From Dehalococcoidia bacterium (GTDB lineage: Bacteria > Chloroflexota > Dehalococcoidia > Lucifugimonadales > UBA3495): a DNA stretch of 64,000 bases. The position numbers and the translations under genes are program-made. The notes under the pieces are model-generated. The model made no database searches, was not told the origin of the DNA, and saw only the letters and a program-made list of their open reading frames with translations. Shown one piece after another: positions 35,771 through 45,955 of this stretch. Position 1 is the stretch's first letter, and each line of letters opens with the position of its first letter. The DNA lies in NCBI GenBank assembly GCA_022827095.1, contig JAJDTP010000004.1, forward strand, positions 186,001 to 250,000, in the 5' to 3' direction.

Positions 35771-36853
35771 TCACTCCCGCAAGGCCGGGCCAACCTCCTC
35801 GGCATAGAGGCGGATGGACTTCTGCACCCGCTCGGCTGGGACGGTGCCGCCCAGGTTGGGCTCCATGATGAACCCGGTCAGGCCCAAGTCGTCGCGCAGG
35901 GAGATCAGGCGCTCGGCCACCTGATCGGGCGTGCCGTAGGCGACCCGGTCCACCAGCAGGTCGTCGTAGGTGGTATTGAGGAGCTGCTCGGCGCGCTGGC
36001 GACGCTCCGCGGTGGCGTTGGCTCCCTCGGCCTCCACGGTGCGGATGTAGGTATCGGCGGTGCGGCGGAAGGCGCGCATGGTGCTCTCTTCCGTGTCCGC
36101 GCGAACCTCTTCCATGGAGTCGCCGACGTAGATGGGCATACGCACGTAGGCGTCGTCCACATCGTGTCCGCTGGCGGCGGCGGTCTCCCGGTAGATCTTC
36201 AGGTTGCTGGCAACCTGCGGGATGCCCTGGCCGCGCACGCCGGTAACCAACGGGAAGCCCAGCTCGCCGATGATTCGGAAGGTATCCACCGAGTTGGCGG
36301 CGATGCGGATGGGCGGGTGGGGCTGCTGGTAGGGGCGCGGCGTCACCACCACGTCGTCCATGTTGTAGTAGTGGCCGTGGTGATCGAACCGGTAGTTGTT
36401 CCACGCCTTGAGGATGATCTCCAAGGCCTCGGCGAAGCGCTCACGGCTCTCGTCGTAGGGCACGTCGTAGCCGTGGTAGGAGCGGGGGAAGCTGCTGCGC
36501 CCGATGCCGAAGTCCAGTCGGCCGCGGGACACGTTGTCCACGATAGAGGCTTCCTCAGCGAGGCGAATAGGGTGGGCCAGAGGCAGGACGCTCACGCCGG
36601 TGCCGACACGCACCCGCTCGGTGCGGGCGGCGATGATGCCGGCCATCATCAGTGGGACCGACGAGATCGACGGGATGCCGGCTCCGCCCGGGTCGGTGGG
36701 CATAGCCGGCGCGGCGAAGTGGCGTTCGGCCAGCCAGACCCCGTCGATGCCCTTTTCGTCAGCAAGTTGGGCCACGGTGAAAGCCTCTTCGAAGGCTTCG
36801 TCCTGGGTGCGACCCTCGCGGTAATCGCATTCCATTACCAGACCGACGTGCAT
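35771..36853 (-). CDS. LLM-class flavin-dependent oxidoreductase
   Basis: A 360-residue luciferase-like monooxygenase. Marks are EAFTVAQLADEKGIDGVWLAERHFA, RTERVRVGTGVSVLPLAHPIRLAEEASIVDNVSRGRLDFGIGRSS, YQQPHPPIRIAANSVDTFRIIGELGFPLVTG and the C-terminal YGTPDQVAERLISLRDDLG. It resembles the alkanal monooxygenase alpha chain branch. The substrate is unknown. The ATG is preceded by GGGAGG. Together with the YHS and acyl-CoA dehydrogenase genes upstream on this strand it may form a catabolic group. Confidence 0.9.
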   Translation of the reverse strand: MHVGLVMECDYREGRTQDEAFEEAFTVAQLADEKGIDGVWLAERHFAAPAMPTDPGGAGIPSISSVPLMMAGIIAARTERVRVGTGVSVLPLAHPIRLAEEASIVDNVSRGRLDFGIGRSSFPRSYHGYDVPYDESRERFAEALEIILKAWNNYRFDHHGHYYNMDDVVVTPRPYQQPHPPIRIAANSVDTFRIIGELGFPLVTGVRGQGIPQVASNLKIYRETAAASGHDVDDAYVRMPIYVGDSMEEVRADTEESTMRAFRRTADTYIRTVEAEGANATAERRQRAEQLLNTTYDDLLVDRVAYGTPDQVAERLISLRDDLGLTGFIMEPNLGGTVPAERVQKSIRLYAEEVGPALRE

Positions 36854-36940
36854 GGTGATCCTCCCATCGGTTCGTTAAAAGAGACTTGTGCGGATGAGGC
36901 GGCGGGGCTGCCGCGCGGCGCTCGCAGTGATGCGAAGCTG

Positions 36941-37150
36941 CTAGCTTTCGATGAAGGTGTTGGGCGCCGTCAGGAACCGGGTGCGGCACTGTAGCGTGCA
37001 GAAATAGTACCACTCGCCGTTGAAGAAGCTGCGGGTGCCGGCGTTGGGGTCAACCTCGTTGGCGCCGTACATGGTCTGGCCGGTGGTGGCGCGGGCGCTG
37101 TCCTCGTTGATTACGGTCTTGCAGACGGGGCAGACGGGATCGGCGGGCAT
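36941..37150 (-). CDS. YHS-domain small metal-binding protein
   Basis: A 69-residue protein. It has an N-terminal CPVCKTVI pair and the YHS-type FFNGEWYYFCTLQCRTRFLTAPNTFI, where Cys residues of a treble-clef-like metal site are visible. YHS domains occur in copper/heavy-metal proteins and monooxygenase hydroxylases. It lies just upstream of the LLM gene on the same strand, so it may assist that oxygenase (inference). Confidence 0.78.
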   Translation of the reverse strand: MPADPVCPVCKTVINEDSARATTGQTMYGANEVDPNAGTRSFFNGEWYYFCTLQCRTRFLTAPNTFIES

Positions 37151-37182
37151 TGTAGGCTCCTGTTGGGATTCTGGGTTAGACC

Positions 37183-37211
37183 GAGATTGCCACGCTGCGC
37201 TCGCAATGGCA
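37183..37211. repeat. Family 2 repeat, half copy
   Basis: A 29-bp segment GAGATTGCCACGCTGCGCTC-GCAATGGCA matching the right arm of the family 2 palindrome, without a left arm nearby. It lies between the acyl-CoA dehydrogenase and YHS genes. Confidence 0.6.
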
Positions 37212-37223
37212 AGCAGCGTACTC

Positions 37224-38399
37224 TCAGGCGACGGCTTCGATGTTCATGCCAAGGCGGACCCGGCCGGGCTGGGCCAGCAGGGAGCGGGCGACCCGGGCGC
37301 GGTGCTCAAAGCTGGTGCCCAGGCGCATGGTCCAGGCGGTCACGCGCCGGTACCAGAGGTGCAGGTCGAATTCCATCATGAAACCGATGCCGCCGTGGAT
37401 CTGCTGCGACGAACGCACCGTGGCCTGGCATTTGTCGTTGGTGAAGGCCTTGGCCTGGGACACCTCGACGCTGTAGGGCAGGCCGGCGTCCAGCTTCCAC
37501 AGGGCCTCGTAGGTGAGCAGCTGCGCGCCGTCCACCGCGACGATCATGTCGGCGCAGAGGTGTTGGATGGACTGGAAGCCGGCGAGCGGGCGGCCAAAGG
37601 CGACGCGGTTCTTGGCGTACTCGATGGCCATCTCGGCGTCCTTGCGGGCCGCGCCGATGATCTGGGCACACAGCAGGGCGGTGCCGGTGTCCAGCATTTC
37701 GGAAGTGGCCGGCCAGCCCTGACTGATCTCGCCGATGACGTTGCTCAGGGGGATGCGGACGTTCTCCAGAGCGATCTTGCTCTGGGAGTCCTTGGCCAGA
37801 GTGGTGAGCCGGGTTTCGGTGATGCCGGCGGAGTTGGTGGGCACGATGCACAAGGTGATGCCGGCGCTCTCGTCAGTTGGTTCTGCGGTGCGCACGGCCA
37901 TCACCACCAGCTCGGCGGCGGAGAAGTTGTCCACGAAGTGCTTGATGCCGTTGATGACCAGGCTGTCGCCGTCCACCTCACCGCGGCATTGGACGGCGTC
38001 GGCGCGCAGGCGCGGGTCCTGTTCCTGCACCGCCCAAGTCATGATGAGATCGCCGCGGGCGACGCGGGGCAGGATGGTTTGCTTCTGCTCGTCGGAGCCG
38101 TTGTTAACGACGGCCAGGGCAGCGGTGGCAGTACTGTGGAAGGGCACCGGGGCGATGGCGCGCCCGCACTCCTCCAGGATCAGGCCGAGGTAAGTGACGG
38201 GCAGGCCGCCGCCGCCGTAGGCCTCGGGCAGGGAGATGCCAAACCAGCCCAGGCTGGCCATCTGCTCCCAGAGCTCCACGGAGTAACCGCGCTCGTCCTG
38301 CTCCATGGCGCGGGCGAGGCCGGGCGGGCATTCCGCGTCCAGGAACTCCCGGGCGGCGTTCTTGACCATCAACTCTTCTTCGGCGGGTAGTACGTTCAT
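37224..38399 (-). CDS. Acyl-CoA dehydrogenase family protein (1)
   Basis: A 391-residue flavoprotein. Marks are LGWFGISLPEAYGGGGLPVTYLGLILEECGRAIAPVP, a middle domain with TWAVQEQDPRLRADAVQCRGEVDGDSLVINGIKHFVDNFSAAELVVMAV, and the C-terminal helices with NRVAFGRPLAGFQSIQHLCADM and QQIHGGIGFMMEFDLHLWYRR. The catalytic Glu position of classical enzymes is not obvious, so it may be the alpha- or beta-like half of a heteromeric dehydrogenase with the next gene, as in FadE pairs. FAD-dependent CoA-ester oxidation is expected. Confidence 0.9.
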   Translation of the reverse strand: MNVLPAEEELMVKNAAREFLDAECPPGLARAMEQDERGYSVELWEQMASLGWFGISLPEAYGGGGLPVTYLGLILEECGRAIAPVPFHSTATAALAVVNNGSDEQKQTILPRVARGDLIMTWAVQEQDPRLRADAVQCRGEVDGDSLVINGIKHFVDNFSAAELVVMAVRTAEPTDESAGITLCIVPTNSAGITETRLTTLAKDSQSKIALENVRIPLSNVIGEISQGWPATSEMLDTGTALLCAQIIGAARKDAEMAIEYAKNRVAFGRPLAGFQSIQHLCADMIVAVDGAQLLTYEALWKLDAGLPYSVEVSQAKAFTNDKCQATVRSSQQIHGGIGFMMEFDLHLWYRRVTAWTMRLGTSFEHRARVARSLLAQPGRVRLGMNIEAVA

Positions 38400-38497
38400 C
38401 GTGCCTCGGTTTGGGAAAGTTCAGTCTATTGTCATAGTCAGCGGGCGGAATATCAGTGCATGCCGCCCGCAGATAGTCGCCAACGCACCGGTTGGAC

Positions 38498-39700
38498 TTA
38501 AACGCGGGGCATGCCCAAGCCGCGGCGGGCCACCTGGTCGCGCATGACCTGGACGCTGCCGTGGTTGATGCCGCTCTGGAAGGCCCCCATGAGGTTGTGG
38601 GCGAATACCCCGCTCTCGATGGCGTCCTCCGACCCGTTCAGAAGCTGACCGTAGGGCCCAAGCATCTGGGCGATGGTCTCGGTGGTGCGCACGCCGTGCT
38701 CGGGGGCGAAGACCTTCTCGGCGGAACCCTCGTAGGTGAAATTGCCGTCGGTCTCCACGATGGACATGCTGCGCATGGTCATCAGGCGGCAGACCTGACC
38801 CTCGATCCACATATCTGCGAGGCGGTCGCGGAGGGCGGGGTCTTCGCGCATGGCGTAGCCCTCGATGTCGTTGTCCTTGACCCAGTTGACGATGTCCTCG
38901 TCGCGCTGGATGGAGATCAGGTAGCGCGATGCTCCCACCCGGTCGAGGTTCAGGCCCATGGCGCCGACGTACCAGCCCTGGTTCTCCTCGCCCAGCAGGC
39001 AGGACGCGGGGACGCGGACGTTCTCAAAGAAGGTCTCGTTGGTGCGGTTGTCGCCGTAGGTGGTGCCCAGGGGAGCCGGCGGGTCGTTCTGGATGGTCCA
39101 GAGGGGACGCACGGTGATGCCGGGGGTGTCCATGGGGATCAGGAAGATGCTGATGCCGCGATGACGGGGAGCGTCGGGGTCGGTGCGGGCCATCAGGTAG
39201 ATGTGCGTGGCGTAGTGGGCGGCGGTGGTGTACATCTTCTGGCCGTTGATGACGTACTCGTCGCCGTCTCGGACGGCGCGGCACTGCAATCCAGCCAGGT
39301 CGGCGCCCGCCTGGGGCTCGGTGAAGCCCAGGGCGAAGCTGATCTCGCCGCGGATGATGCCGGGCAGGAACTCCTGCTTCTGCTCCTCGGTACCGGCGGC
39401 GAGGATGGCCGGAGCGCCGGAGCCGGCGCCGCCCACGGTGATGCCGGCGCGGGCGAACTCCTCTTCCACGATGTACTGGTCGATGCGGCTGCCGGCCTGG
39501 CCGCCGTATTCCTTGGGCCAGGAAATGCCGATCCAGCCCCGTTCGGCGATCTCCTTGTACATCTCGCGGGTCTTGGGCCCGCGGCGGCGGATGCCGGTGT
39601 CCTCAAGCTCGGCGACGATTTCGGGGGTTACGTTTTCCGCAATGAATTGCTGGACTTCGACGCGCAGGGCTTCTTGTTCGGGGGTGAATGCGAATTCCAT
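38498..39700 (-). CDS. Acyl-CoA dehydrogenase family protein (2)
   Basis: A 400-residue acyl-CoA dehydrogenase. Marks are WIGISWPKEYGGQAGSRIDQYIVEEEFARAGI, SFALGFTEPQAGADLAGLQCRAVRDGDEYVINGQKMYTTAAHYATHIYLMARTD (FAD-binding middle domain) and a C-terminal region ending QVMRDQVARRGLGMPRV. The start at MEFAFTPEQEALR (39700) is the classical N-terminus; a 16-codon upstream extension is not protein-like. It lies about 100 bp upstream of the other dehydrogenase gene on the same strand. The two probably form one alpha2-beta2-type enzyme as in many CoA-ester degraders (inference). Confidence 0.9.
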   Translation of the reverse strand: MEFAFTPEQEALRVEVQQFIAENVTPEIVAELEDTGIRRRGPKTREMYKEIAERGWIGISWPKEYGGQAGSRIDQYIVEEEFARAGITVGGAGSGAPAILAAGTEEQKQEFLPGIIRGEISFALGFTEPQAGADLAGLQCRAVRDGDEYVINGQKMYTTAAHYATHIYLMARTDPDAPRHRGISIFLIPMDTPGITVRPLWTIQNDPPAPLGTTYGDNRTNETFFENVRVPASCLLGEENQGWYVGAMGLNLDRVGASRYLISIQRDEDIVNWVKDNDIEGYAMREDPALRDRLADMWIEGQVCRLMTMRSMSIVETDGNFTYEGSAEKVFAPEHGVRTTETIAQMLGPYGQLLNGSEDAIESGVFAHNLMGAFQSGINHGSVQVMRDQVARRGLGMPRV

Positions 39701-39812
39701 AGCAACGCTGCCTCGTGAAAGAGTGTGCCGTTCGTTTACGCCGTGCAATTATAGCGGGTCGCGCGGTAGGTGTCATTCCGGGGGTGGACCTGTAATTGTT
39801 CAGACTTGCGGG

Positions 39813-39905
39813 TGTCATTGCGAGCGAAGCGCGGCAATCTCGTGGTGGCAACAGGGTCTCTTTCCGCAACGGGATCACGACGTCGCTACGCTCCTCGCGA
39901 TGACA
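39813..39905. repeat. Family 2 palindromic repeat, full copy
   Basis: A 93-bp element with inverted ends TGTCATTGCGAG and CTCGCGATGACA, between the acyl-CoA dehydrogenase gene and the Uma2 gene. The left arm GCGAAGCGCGGCAATCTC matches the rest of the family. Confidence 0.85.
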
Positions 39906-39976
39906 AACTGGGTAGGCGTGAGGTCATTCCGGGGGTGGACGGGCCAGGTGATAAAATCGCGGCACGGAGGCTTGCA

Positions 39977-40726
39977 ATGACTACCGCCAAACACGGATTC
40001 AAGATACTGCCCTACCAACGGGGCGGCGAGATTGACTATGCCAGCCTGGAGTTTAATCCTGACCGGAGGGACGGGCCGCCCGACCATATGGACCAGATTG
40101 ACGAGATCGACGAAATAATGGGCCTCCTCCGCGCCCGCTTCTCCGACTTCGGGCAACGGCCTGACGTTTTTCTGAACCGTGAAACGTTCATCTGCTATGA
40201 CCGGAGCAACCTCAACGTGCGGGTGTCGCCGGACATCTACCTGGCTTTCGGGGTTGACTCCCGGGCGATTACGCCGCGACGACTGTACCTGCCCTGGGAA
40301 GTGGGAAAACCTCCGGATTTCGCGCTGGAAGTGGCGTCGGGAAGCACGGGAAGGGAAGACGTCAACCGCAAACCCGGCATCTACGCCGCTATCGGCGTGC
40401 CGGAATACTGGCGGTTCGACCCGTCCGGAGGCGAATATCACGATGCGCCGCTGAGTGGGGGGCTGCTGGTTGACGGCGCGTACCGCCCCGTTGAGTTGAC
40501 TACCGAACCCGACGGCATTTTGAAAGGGTACAGCCCCCTGCTGGAACTCAGCCTGGCCTGGGATGAGGGCTGGCCGCGGCTGTACGACCCGGCCACCGGA
40601 ACCTACCTGGAGGGCTGGCGGGAAGTGTGGCACGCCCGGCTGGCTGCCGAAACTCGCGCCCTCGCCGCCGAGACTGAAGCGCAGGTGCTTCGGGAGCAGT
40701 TGCGACGGCTGCAATCCGGGAACTGA
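39977..40726 (+). CDS. Uma2-family (DUF820) predicted nuclease
   Basis: A 249-residue protein. Core motifs are VRVSPDIYLAFGVD (residues about 79-92), GKPPDFALEVASGSTGREDVNRKPGIYAAIGVPEYWRFDPSG (about 107-147) and GILKGYSPLLELSLAWDEGWPRLYDPATG. The PD...E-V-A-S...K pattern fits the PD-(D/E)xK fold. A short coiled-coil tail with Ala/Glu repeats ends the protein. It is a paralogue of the genes at 26914 and 52542. It lies next to the broken restriction-modification gene. Confidence 0.85.
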   Translation: MTTAKHGFKILPYQRGGEIDYASLEFNPDRRDGPPDHMDQIDEIDEIMGLLRARFSDFGQRPDVFLNRETFICYDRSNLNVRVSPDIYLAFGVDSRAITPRRLYLPWEVGKPPDFALEVASGSTGREDVNRKPGIYAAIGVPEYWRFDPSGGEYHDAPLSGGLLVDGAYRPVELTTEPDGILKGYSPLLELSLAWDEGWPRLYDPATGTYLEGWREVWHARLAAETRALAAETEAQVLREQLRRLQSGN

Positions 40727-40768
40727 CTATTCCCCGGTTGCCTCGCACTCGTTTGCCACTGAGGGATC

Positions 40769-40878
40769 GTCAGAAGCAGGATTTTCAAGATTTGCGGATT
40801 GTCAGGATTGGAACCGTTCCGTGATGCAGCTTTCCCAATCCTGTCAAATCACAAAATCCCGTAAATCCTGCTTCTAAC
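40769..40878. repeat. Family 1 palindromic repeat, copy E
   Basis: A 110-bp copy starting GTCAGAAGCAGGATT and ending AATCCTGCTTCTAAC. Both arms are nearly identical to copy A at 10255, implying recent common origin. It lies between the Uma2 gene and the 3' end of the restriction-modification gene. Confidence 0.9.
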
Positions 40879-40907
40879 GAACTCCGCGAGGCGGTTGCGT
40901 TCGGGGG

Positions 40908-42902
40908 TCAGCCCAGCAGTTCCTGGACCGCCTCCTCGACCGCGGCGCCCTCGGATGACTCGCGGAGCCACTTGCGCAACTCGCGGCGGGCGATGGTCAC
41001 GGTCAGCTTGTCGCCACGCTCGGCGCGCAGTTGCTCCAGCCGTTCCGCTGCGCCGGCCGCCGCCTGCTCCCCGGCATCGGATATGCGAGCGTGGAGTGTG
41101 TCTGCGGAGTCGAACTCGGGGATTGGCAACTTCCAGAGGTGCTTGTGCAGGTGGCGCGCCCCGAACTGCCCTTTGGACATCAGGGGTTGCACCGCTTCAT
41201 ACAGAGCGTCACTGTTGATAATTGCAAGCAAATAGTTGGCTTCATGCATGTCTTTGCAAGGAAGCCAATATAACGTTTCGTCGACGATTGCATCGTGGTC
41301 TACGAGAATTGCTGCTGTCGGTACACCCGCTTCAGTTTGCACAACCCGGATCGGTCTACCGCCTGAGCGGTGTTGCCAATGCAACTGTGATGACAGCTTC
41401 CCGTAGTGGTCTAGATTTTCAACGAGATTTAGCTTGTTTGCCGGCGCTTTGTTCTCTTCCCAAATGTCGTTGATGACTTGCCACCGTCTCCGCATCCGCC
41501 GGTCCAAACCGTCGAGCCGAATGCCGCCAGGCCCTTCGGGTTGCGTAGGAAGTTGGTACTCACCCCGTCGCACCGGTAACACAGCTCGCAGCGGTTTCAG
41601 AGTCACAAATGGCACCACCGTTTCGCCTAGATATACGTCGTACAAATGCTTGCGCTCAACAGTCTGTTCGGTAATCGAGGTCAATTTCAAGGTACGCCAG
41701 GGCACCTTATCCTGAGAACCTTCGCGCGGGTTAACGGTTATCGTCTGCCCCGCCTGCACGACGGCCGTATTCTCGGCTTCCTCCACGAATATTAACCGCC
41801 GTGGCCGGATTGGCGCGCCTTGCCGCGCGTGGACAGCGTAGGGTGAATCTCCACTCCCTGACGTATCGGTGATGGTGCTGGACACTCGGCGCACTTCGTC
41901 GGTGCCCGTCGCGCCCTCCCAACGTTCGGCTGATCCGCCCAGGTGCGTTCCGTCGGTGTTCTCCCCAACTCGTTCGGCAAAAACCACGCAGGCGGGGATG
42001 GGAAAGAAGGTGTTGGGATCCAACCGCTCCAAGTCCCACGAGGTCTTGTGTCCGAAATCAACCGCCAAGGTGCGCACAACCGTCTTACTCAGGTTGCCTT
42101 TTGGCGTGAAACTGCGCTGCTCCCATTTACCGGTGCGCCACTTAGCGTACTGACCAGCCTGCAACGCACTGTGGGGCAGCACCATGCCGATCCTGCCACC
42201 GTCCGTGAGGTACAGGTCAACACTGCGAGCATAGAAAAGGCCGGCCACGTCCTGGTTGCTGGCGTAGCGTCCGCCCTGCCAGATGCCGTACAGGCTCTTG
42301 CTCTGCCTTTCCAGCTCATCGCGGAGGATGTCGGCAGTCTGGTTGTAGTTGAGCCAGGGCGGGTTGCCGATGATCACGTCGACTTTCGTGCGGCCCAGGG
42401 CGACGGGGCGGACCAGGTTGCGGGTGTAGTAGGCCCAGATGTGGTTGCGGCCCTCGTCGTGGAGGCGTTGCAGGGTGGCGATGGTGGCGGCCAGGGTCTG
42501 CCGCTCGTTGGGATCATCGATGCCGTGGTCGTCCAGGGCGATCAGGGGATCGTCGCCGGCCTCGATGTCGGCGGCGACCTGGCTCATCAGGGAGTCGAAG
42601 GTGTCGGCGCGGTCCACCAGGGAGATGGGGAAGGTCAGCTCGGAGTTGGCGTCGTCATCCACCTGGATGGTGACCTGCTGGCCGGCGAAGAGGTCGCCGG
42701 CGTTGAACCGCAGTTGCAGGGCGTCGCCCAGGTAGACGGGCACGGATCCGGAGGCGTCGTAGCCGGCGTTGACCACGGCCTCGATGGCGGGCCGCGCGGC
42801 CAGGGCCCAGGCGGCGCGGGCCAGGTGGACGGCCACCGGGTGCACGTCGATGCCGGTGACGGCGACGCGCAGGCGGTCGAGCAGTTCCTTGGGTTCAAGC
42901 AT
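40908..42902 (-). pseudogene. Type IIG/IIL restriction-modification enzyme, C-terminal fragment
   Basis: A 664-codon open frame that begins MLEPKELLDRLRVAVTGIDV, i.e. in the middle of an N6-adenine methyltransferase domain. Motif II-like GIDVHPVAVHLARAAW lies near residue 18, and the catalytic motif IV NPPW is at residues 180-183 in VDVIIGNPPWLNYNQ. The remainder (about residues 350-640) would be the target-recognition region, which is less GC-rich. Motif I is missing from this frame and lies at the end of the frame at 43005-44174, with the family 1 repeat (42912-43021) between. Joined, the two give about 1,050 residues, normal for single-chain RM enzymes. A two-polypeptide enzyme cannot be fully excluded. 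Confidence 0.8.
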
Positions 42903-42911
42903 CCCTGAGTT

Positions 42912-43021
42912 GTCAGAAGCAGAATTTGCCGGATTGTCGGGATGTTCAGGATTGAGTTCGCGTGGACTGCCGGCGTGCCCAATCCCGCTAATCCCGTAAT
43001 CCCGCTAATCCTGCTTCTGAC
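42912..43021. repeat. Family 1 palindromic repeat, copy F, inserted in the RM gene
   Basis: A 110-bp copy starting GTCAGAAGCAGAATT and ending AATCCTGCTTCTGAC. On the minus strand it enters the RM reading frame right after a codon for Asn, adds five codons (R-Q-K-Q-D) and a TAG stop. Removing the element would rejoin the host gene in frame as about VN-SG-MLEPKELL. Flanks GAGTT and GATTC are similar but not a clean target duplication. Confidence 0.88.
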
Positions 43022-44174
43022 GATTCACCGCCGCCGCCAGGAAATGCCGCACCGCCTCGGCGATGAAGGTTCCGGAGCCGCAGGCGGGGTCCAGGACGCG
43101 CTGTTGCAACGGGTCGTCCACCAGCTCCGTGACCATGGCCCGGGCCAGCCAGGCCGGCGTGTAGTACTCGCCCAGGGTGCGGCGTTCGTCGGGCGGGATG
43201 ACGGCCTCGTAGAGGATGGCGGCGATGTCGGGTGGCGCGTTCTGCCAGTCGAACCGGGCCACGCGGCGGGCCAGGGCCCTCAGGAGGTCGTGTCCGCCCA
43301 CCTCGTCGGGCCAGGCGAAGAAGTCCGACTCGATGATGCCGCTGAGTCCGGTGGCGTCGCGGAAGCGCCGGCCCTGGAGCAGGTCGGACGGTTCGATTTC
43401 GGCCAACTGCCGCAGGTCGATGCCGAAGGAGGCCTGGACGGCCATGCCGATGACCAGGCTGAGGTAGGTGTGCCGGATGAACAGGTGATCGAGCTCGGCG
43501 GGGTCGCGGGCGATTTCGCCCAGGGCGGCGCGCAGCAGGTTCTCCCACAGCCGGCGCTTGACCTTGACGGTCTCGTACTGGGCGGCCTGATCGTACAGGC
43601 GGGCGAGGACGTCGATGTCGCGCTGGTAGGTCGGGCTGCCCGGCCCCAGGTACTGCTCCACGTTGGAACGGTCCGCCGGGATGCTTTCCAGCGATATGAG
43701 GGCGCTGTCCCGCAGCCACTCGTAGAGCAGCAGCCACTTATCCGCCGCATCCAGGACGAAACCGTAGGGCGGCGACGTACGCACTTCCCTGGCCTCGGGC
43801 CAGCGCAGCAGCCAGTACCTGCCGTCGGTGAGGATACCGGTGCGGACGCCGTGACCCTCGGACTTTGACTCGTTCAGATAGTCGTCCAACTGCTGGACGT
43901 TGGCCGGATCGGGGTCGAAGCCCTCGTTGGTGCCGATGCGACGCTTGACCTCGATGAAAGTGTCCAGGGCCGTCAGGTCGACGGCGCGCCGGCTGTGATC
44001 GCTGGGCGGGTTCTCCTCAACGATCTCTTCGGCCCGGGCCAGCCCGGTCTCACGGAGGAAATCGCGTACGGCGGTGGTGATGTTGGCCTCGGGTTCATTG
44101 TTCTCGTGCCGGTGCAGGATGGAGGCTGCCGCTTCCCGGTACTTCGGGTCGTTAATGTCGAGGTGGGTGGTCAT
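43005..44174 (-). pseudogene. Type IIG/IIL restriction-modification enzyme, N-terminal fragment
   Basis: A 389-codon frame starting [20 protein letters not shown]. The N-terminal part resembles the restriction nuclease domain of single-chain RM enzymes: [18 protein letters not shown] provides the E-x-K of a PD-(D/E)xK site, and LTDGRYWLLRW follows. The C-terminal end carries the methyltransferase entry IPPDERRTLGEYYTPAWLARAMV and motif I VLDPACGSGTFI. The frame ends five codons into the family 1 repeat, so the methyltransferase domain is cut between motifs I and II and the enzyme is probably inactive. Confidence 0.8.
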
Positions 44175-44197
44175 GGGCCGATTGTAGCATCGGGGAC

Positions 44198-44226
44198 GGG
44201 ATTGCCACGCTGCGCTCGCAACGACA
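44198..44226. repeat. Family 2 repeat, half copy
   Basis: A 29-bp piece GGGATTGCCACGCTGCGCTC-GCAACGACA like the right arm of family 2, located in the divergent promoter region between the RM gene and the MoxR gene. Confidence 0.55.
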
Positions 44227-44297
44227 AAGCGGGGGTAGGGCACGGGCTGCCTGTGCTAAACTGGCCCAAACTCAGCCAAACTGGCCAGGACATCACC

Positions 44298-45284
<987 letters not shown>

Positions 45285-45308
45285 GGTAGGGAGCGGAGTG
45301 GTTTCGAT

Positions 45309-45614
45309 ATGTACACCTTTGACGTTCTGGTTTGGGAAGGCGAGTTGTCCGACGGTTCGACCTGCTACGCGGCGTGGTGCTCGTACGTGTATGGAGTATG
45401 GGGGCAAGGCGACACAGAGGAGGAAGCTCTGACAGAAGTCAGGTTGATGATAACTGACGTCATAGAAGATCCAGCAGACCTGGCCGAAAGCCTGGTCGAC
45501 TCCAAGGCGGCAGCAGCGGAAATCGCGGACATGATCCGCGAACGCGAGGCCGAAGGAATCTCCTGCTGGGTACGGCAAGTATCCGTTGCAGACCCCGAAC
45601 TGGCCGGCGTCTGA
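45309..45614 (+). CDS. HicB-like antitoxin, first tandem copy
   Basis: A 101-residue protein. MYTFDVLVWEGELSDGSTCY, AWCSYVYGVWGQGDTEEEALTEVRLMI is the HicB partial RNase-H fold with the GxGDTxEEAL signature. No clear DNA-binding tail is seen; the C-terminus EGISCWVRQVSV is short. Its stop overlaps the next ATG (TGATG). It is a paralogue of the gene at 45956 and lies 24 bp after the MoxR gene. Confidence 0.68.
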   Translation: MYTFDVLVWEGELSDGSTCYAAWCSYVYGVWGQGDTEEEALTEVRLMITDVIEDPADLAESLVDSKAAAAEIADMIREREAEGISCWVRQVSVADPELAGV

Positions 45615-45886
45615 TGCCGCGATACGCCAATGTGAGGCCAACGGAACTTCACCGTTTGCTGTCGCGGATGGGATTCATCGAAACCGCAAGAAATCACCAT
45701 CGCCACTATCACCATGATGGGCTTGGTCTCCGCACCCGGGTATCTTTCGGGAATAAGGAAATCGACGCGGATACCATGGGCGACATCATCACCAAGCAGC
45801 TACGCATGACGGTCGACGAGTTTCGCGAAGCACTGAGCGGCAATATACCGGAACGGTTCACCAATCCGGAGCATTGGAACGAGTAG
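45614..45886 (+). CDS. HicA-like toxin, first tandem copy
   Basis: A 90-residue HicA/YcfA-like protein: MPRYANVRPTELHRLLSRMG, FIETARNHHRHYHHDGLGLR, VSFGNKEIDADTMGDIITKQL. The His-rich RNHHRHYHH segment holds the catalytic-type His of the HicA fold. It shares about 66 of 90 residues with the copy at 46261 by my count. It overlaps the preceding HicB-like gene by one base. Confidence 0.72.
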   Translation: MPRYANVRPTELHRLLSRMGFIETARNHHRHYHHDGLGLRTRVSFGNKEIDADTMGDIITKQLRMTVDEFREALSGNIPERFTNPEHWNE

Positions 45887-45955
45887 CATTGGAAGTCGGT
45901 TGCTTGGGCACCCGTTCGCACGTAGCGCGGCGACAGGCTAAAGCGAGATCACAAC

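Noticed and set aside
42912-43021. The repeat in the RM gene read as a natural gene boundary of a two-subunit enzyme
   Set aside because: The split falls between methyltransferase motifs I and II, a place where no two-subunit RM enzyme I know divides, and the repeat supplies the stop codon.
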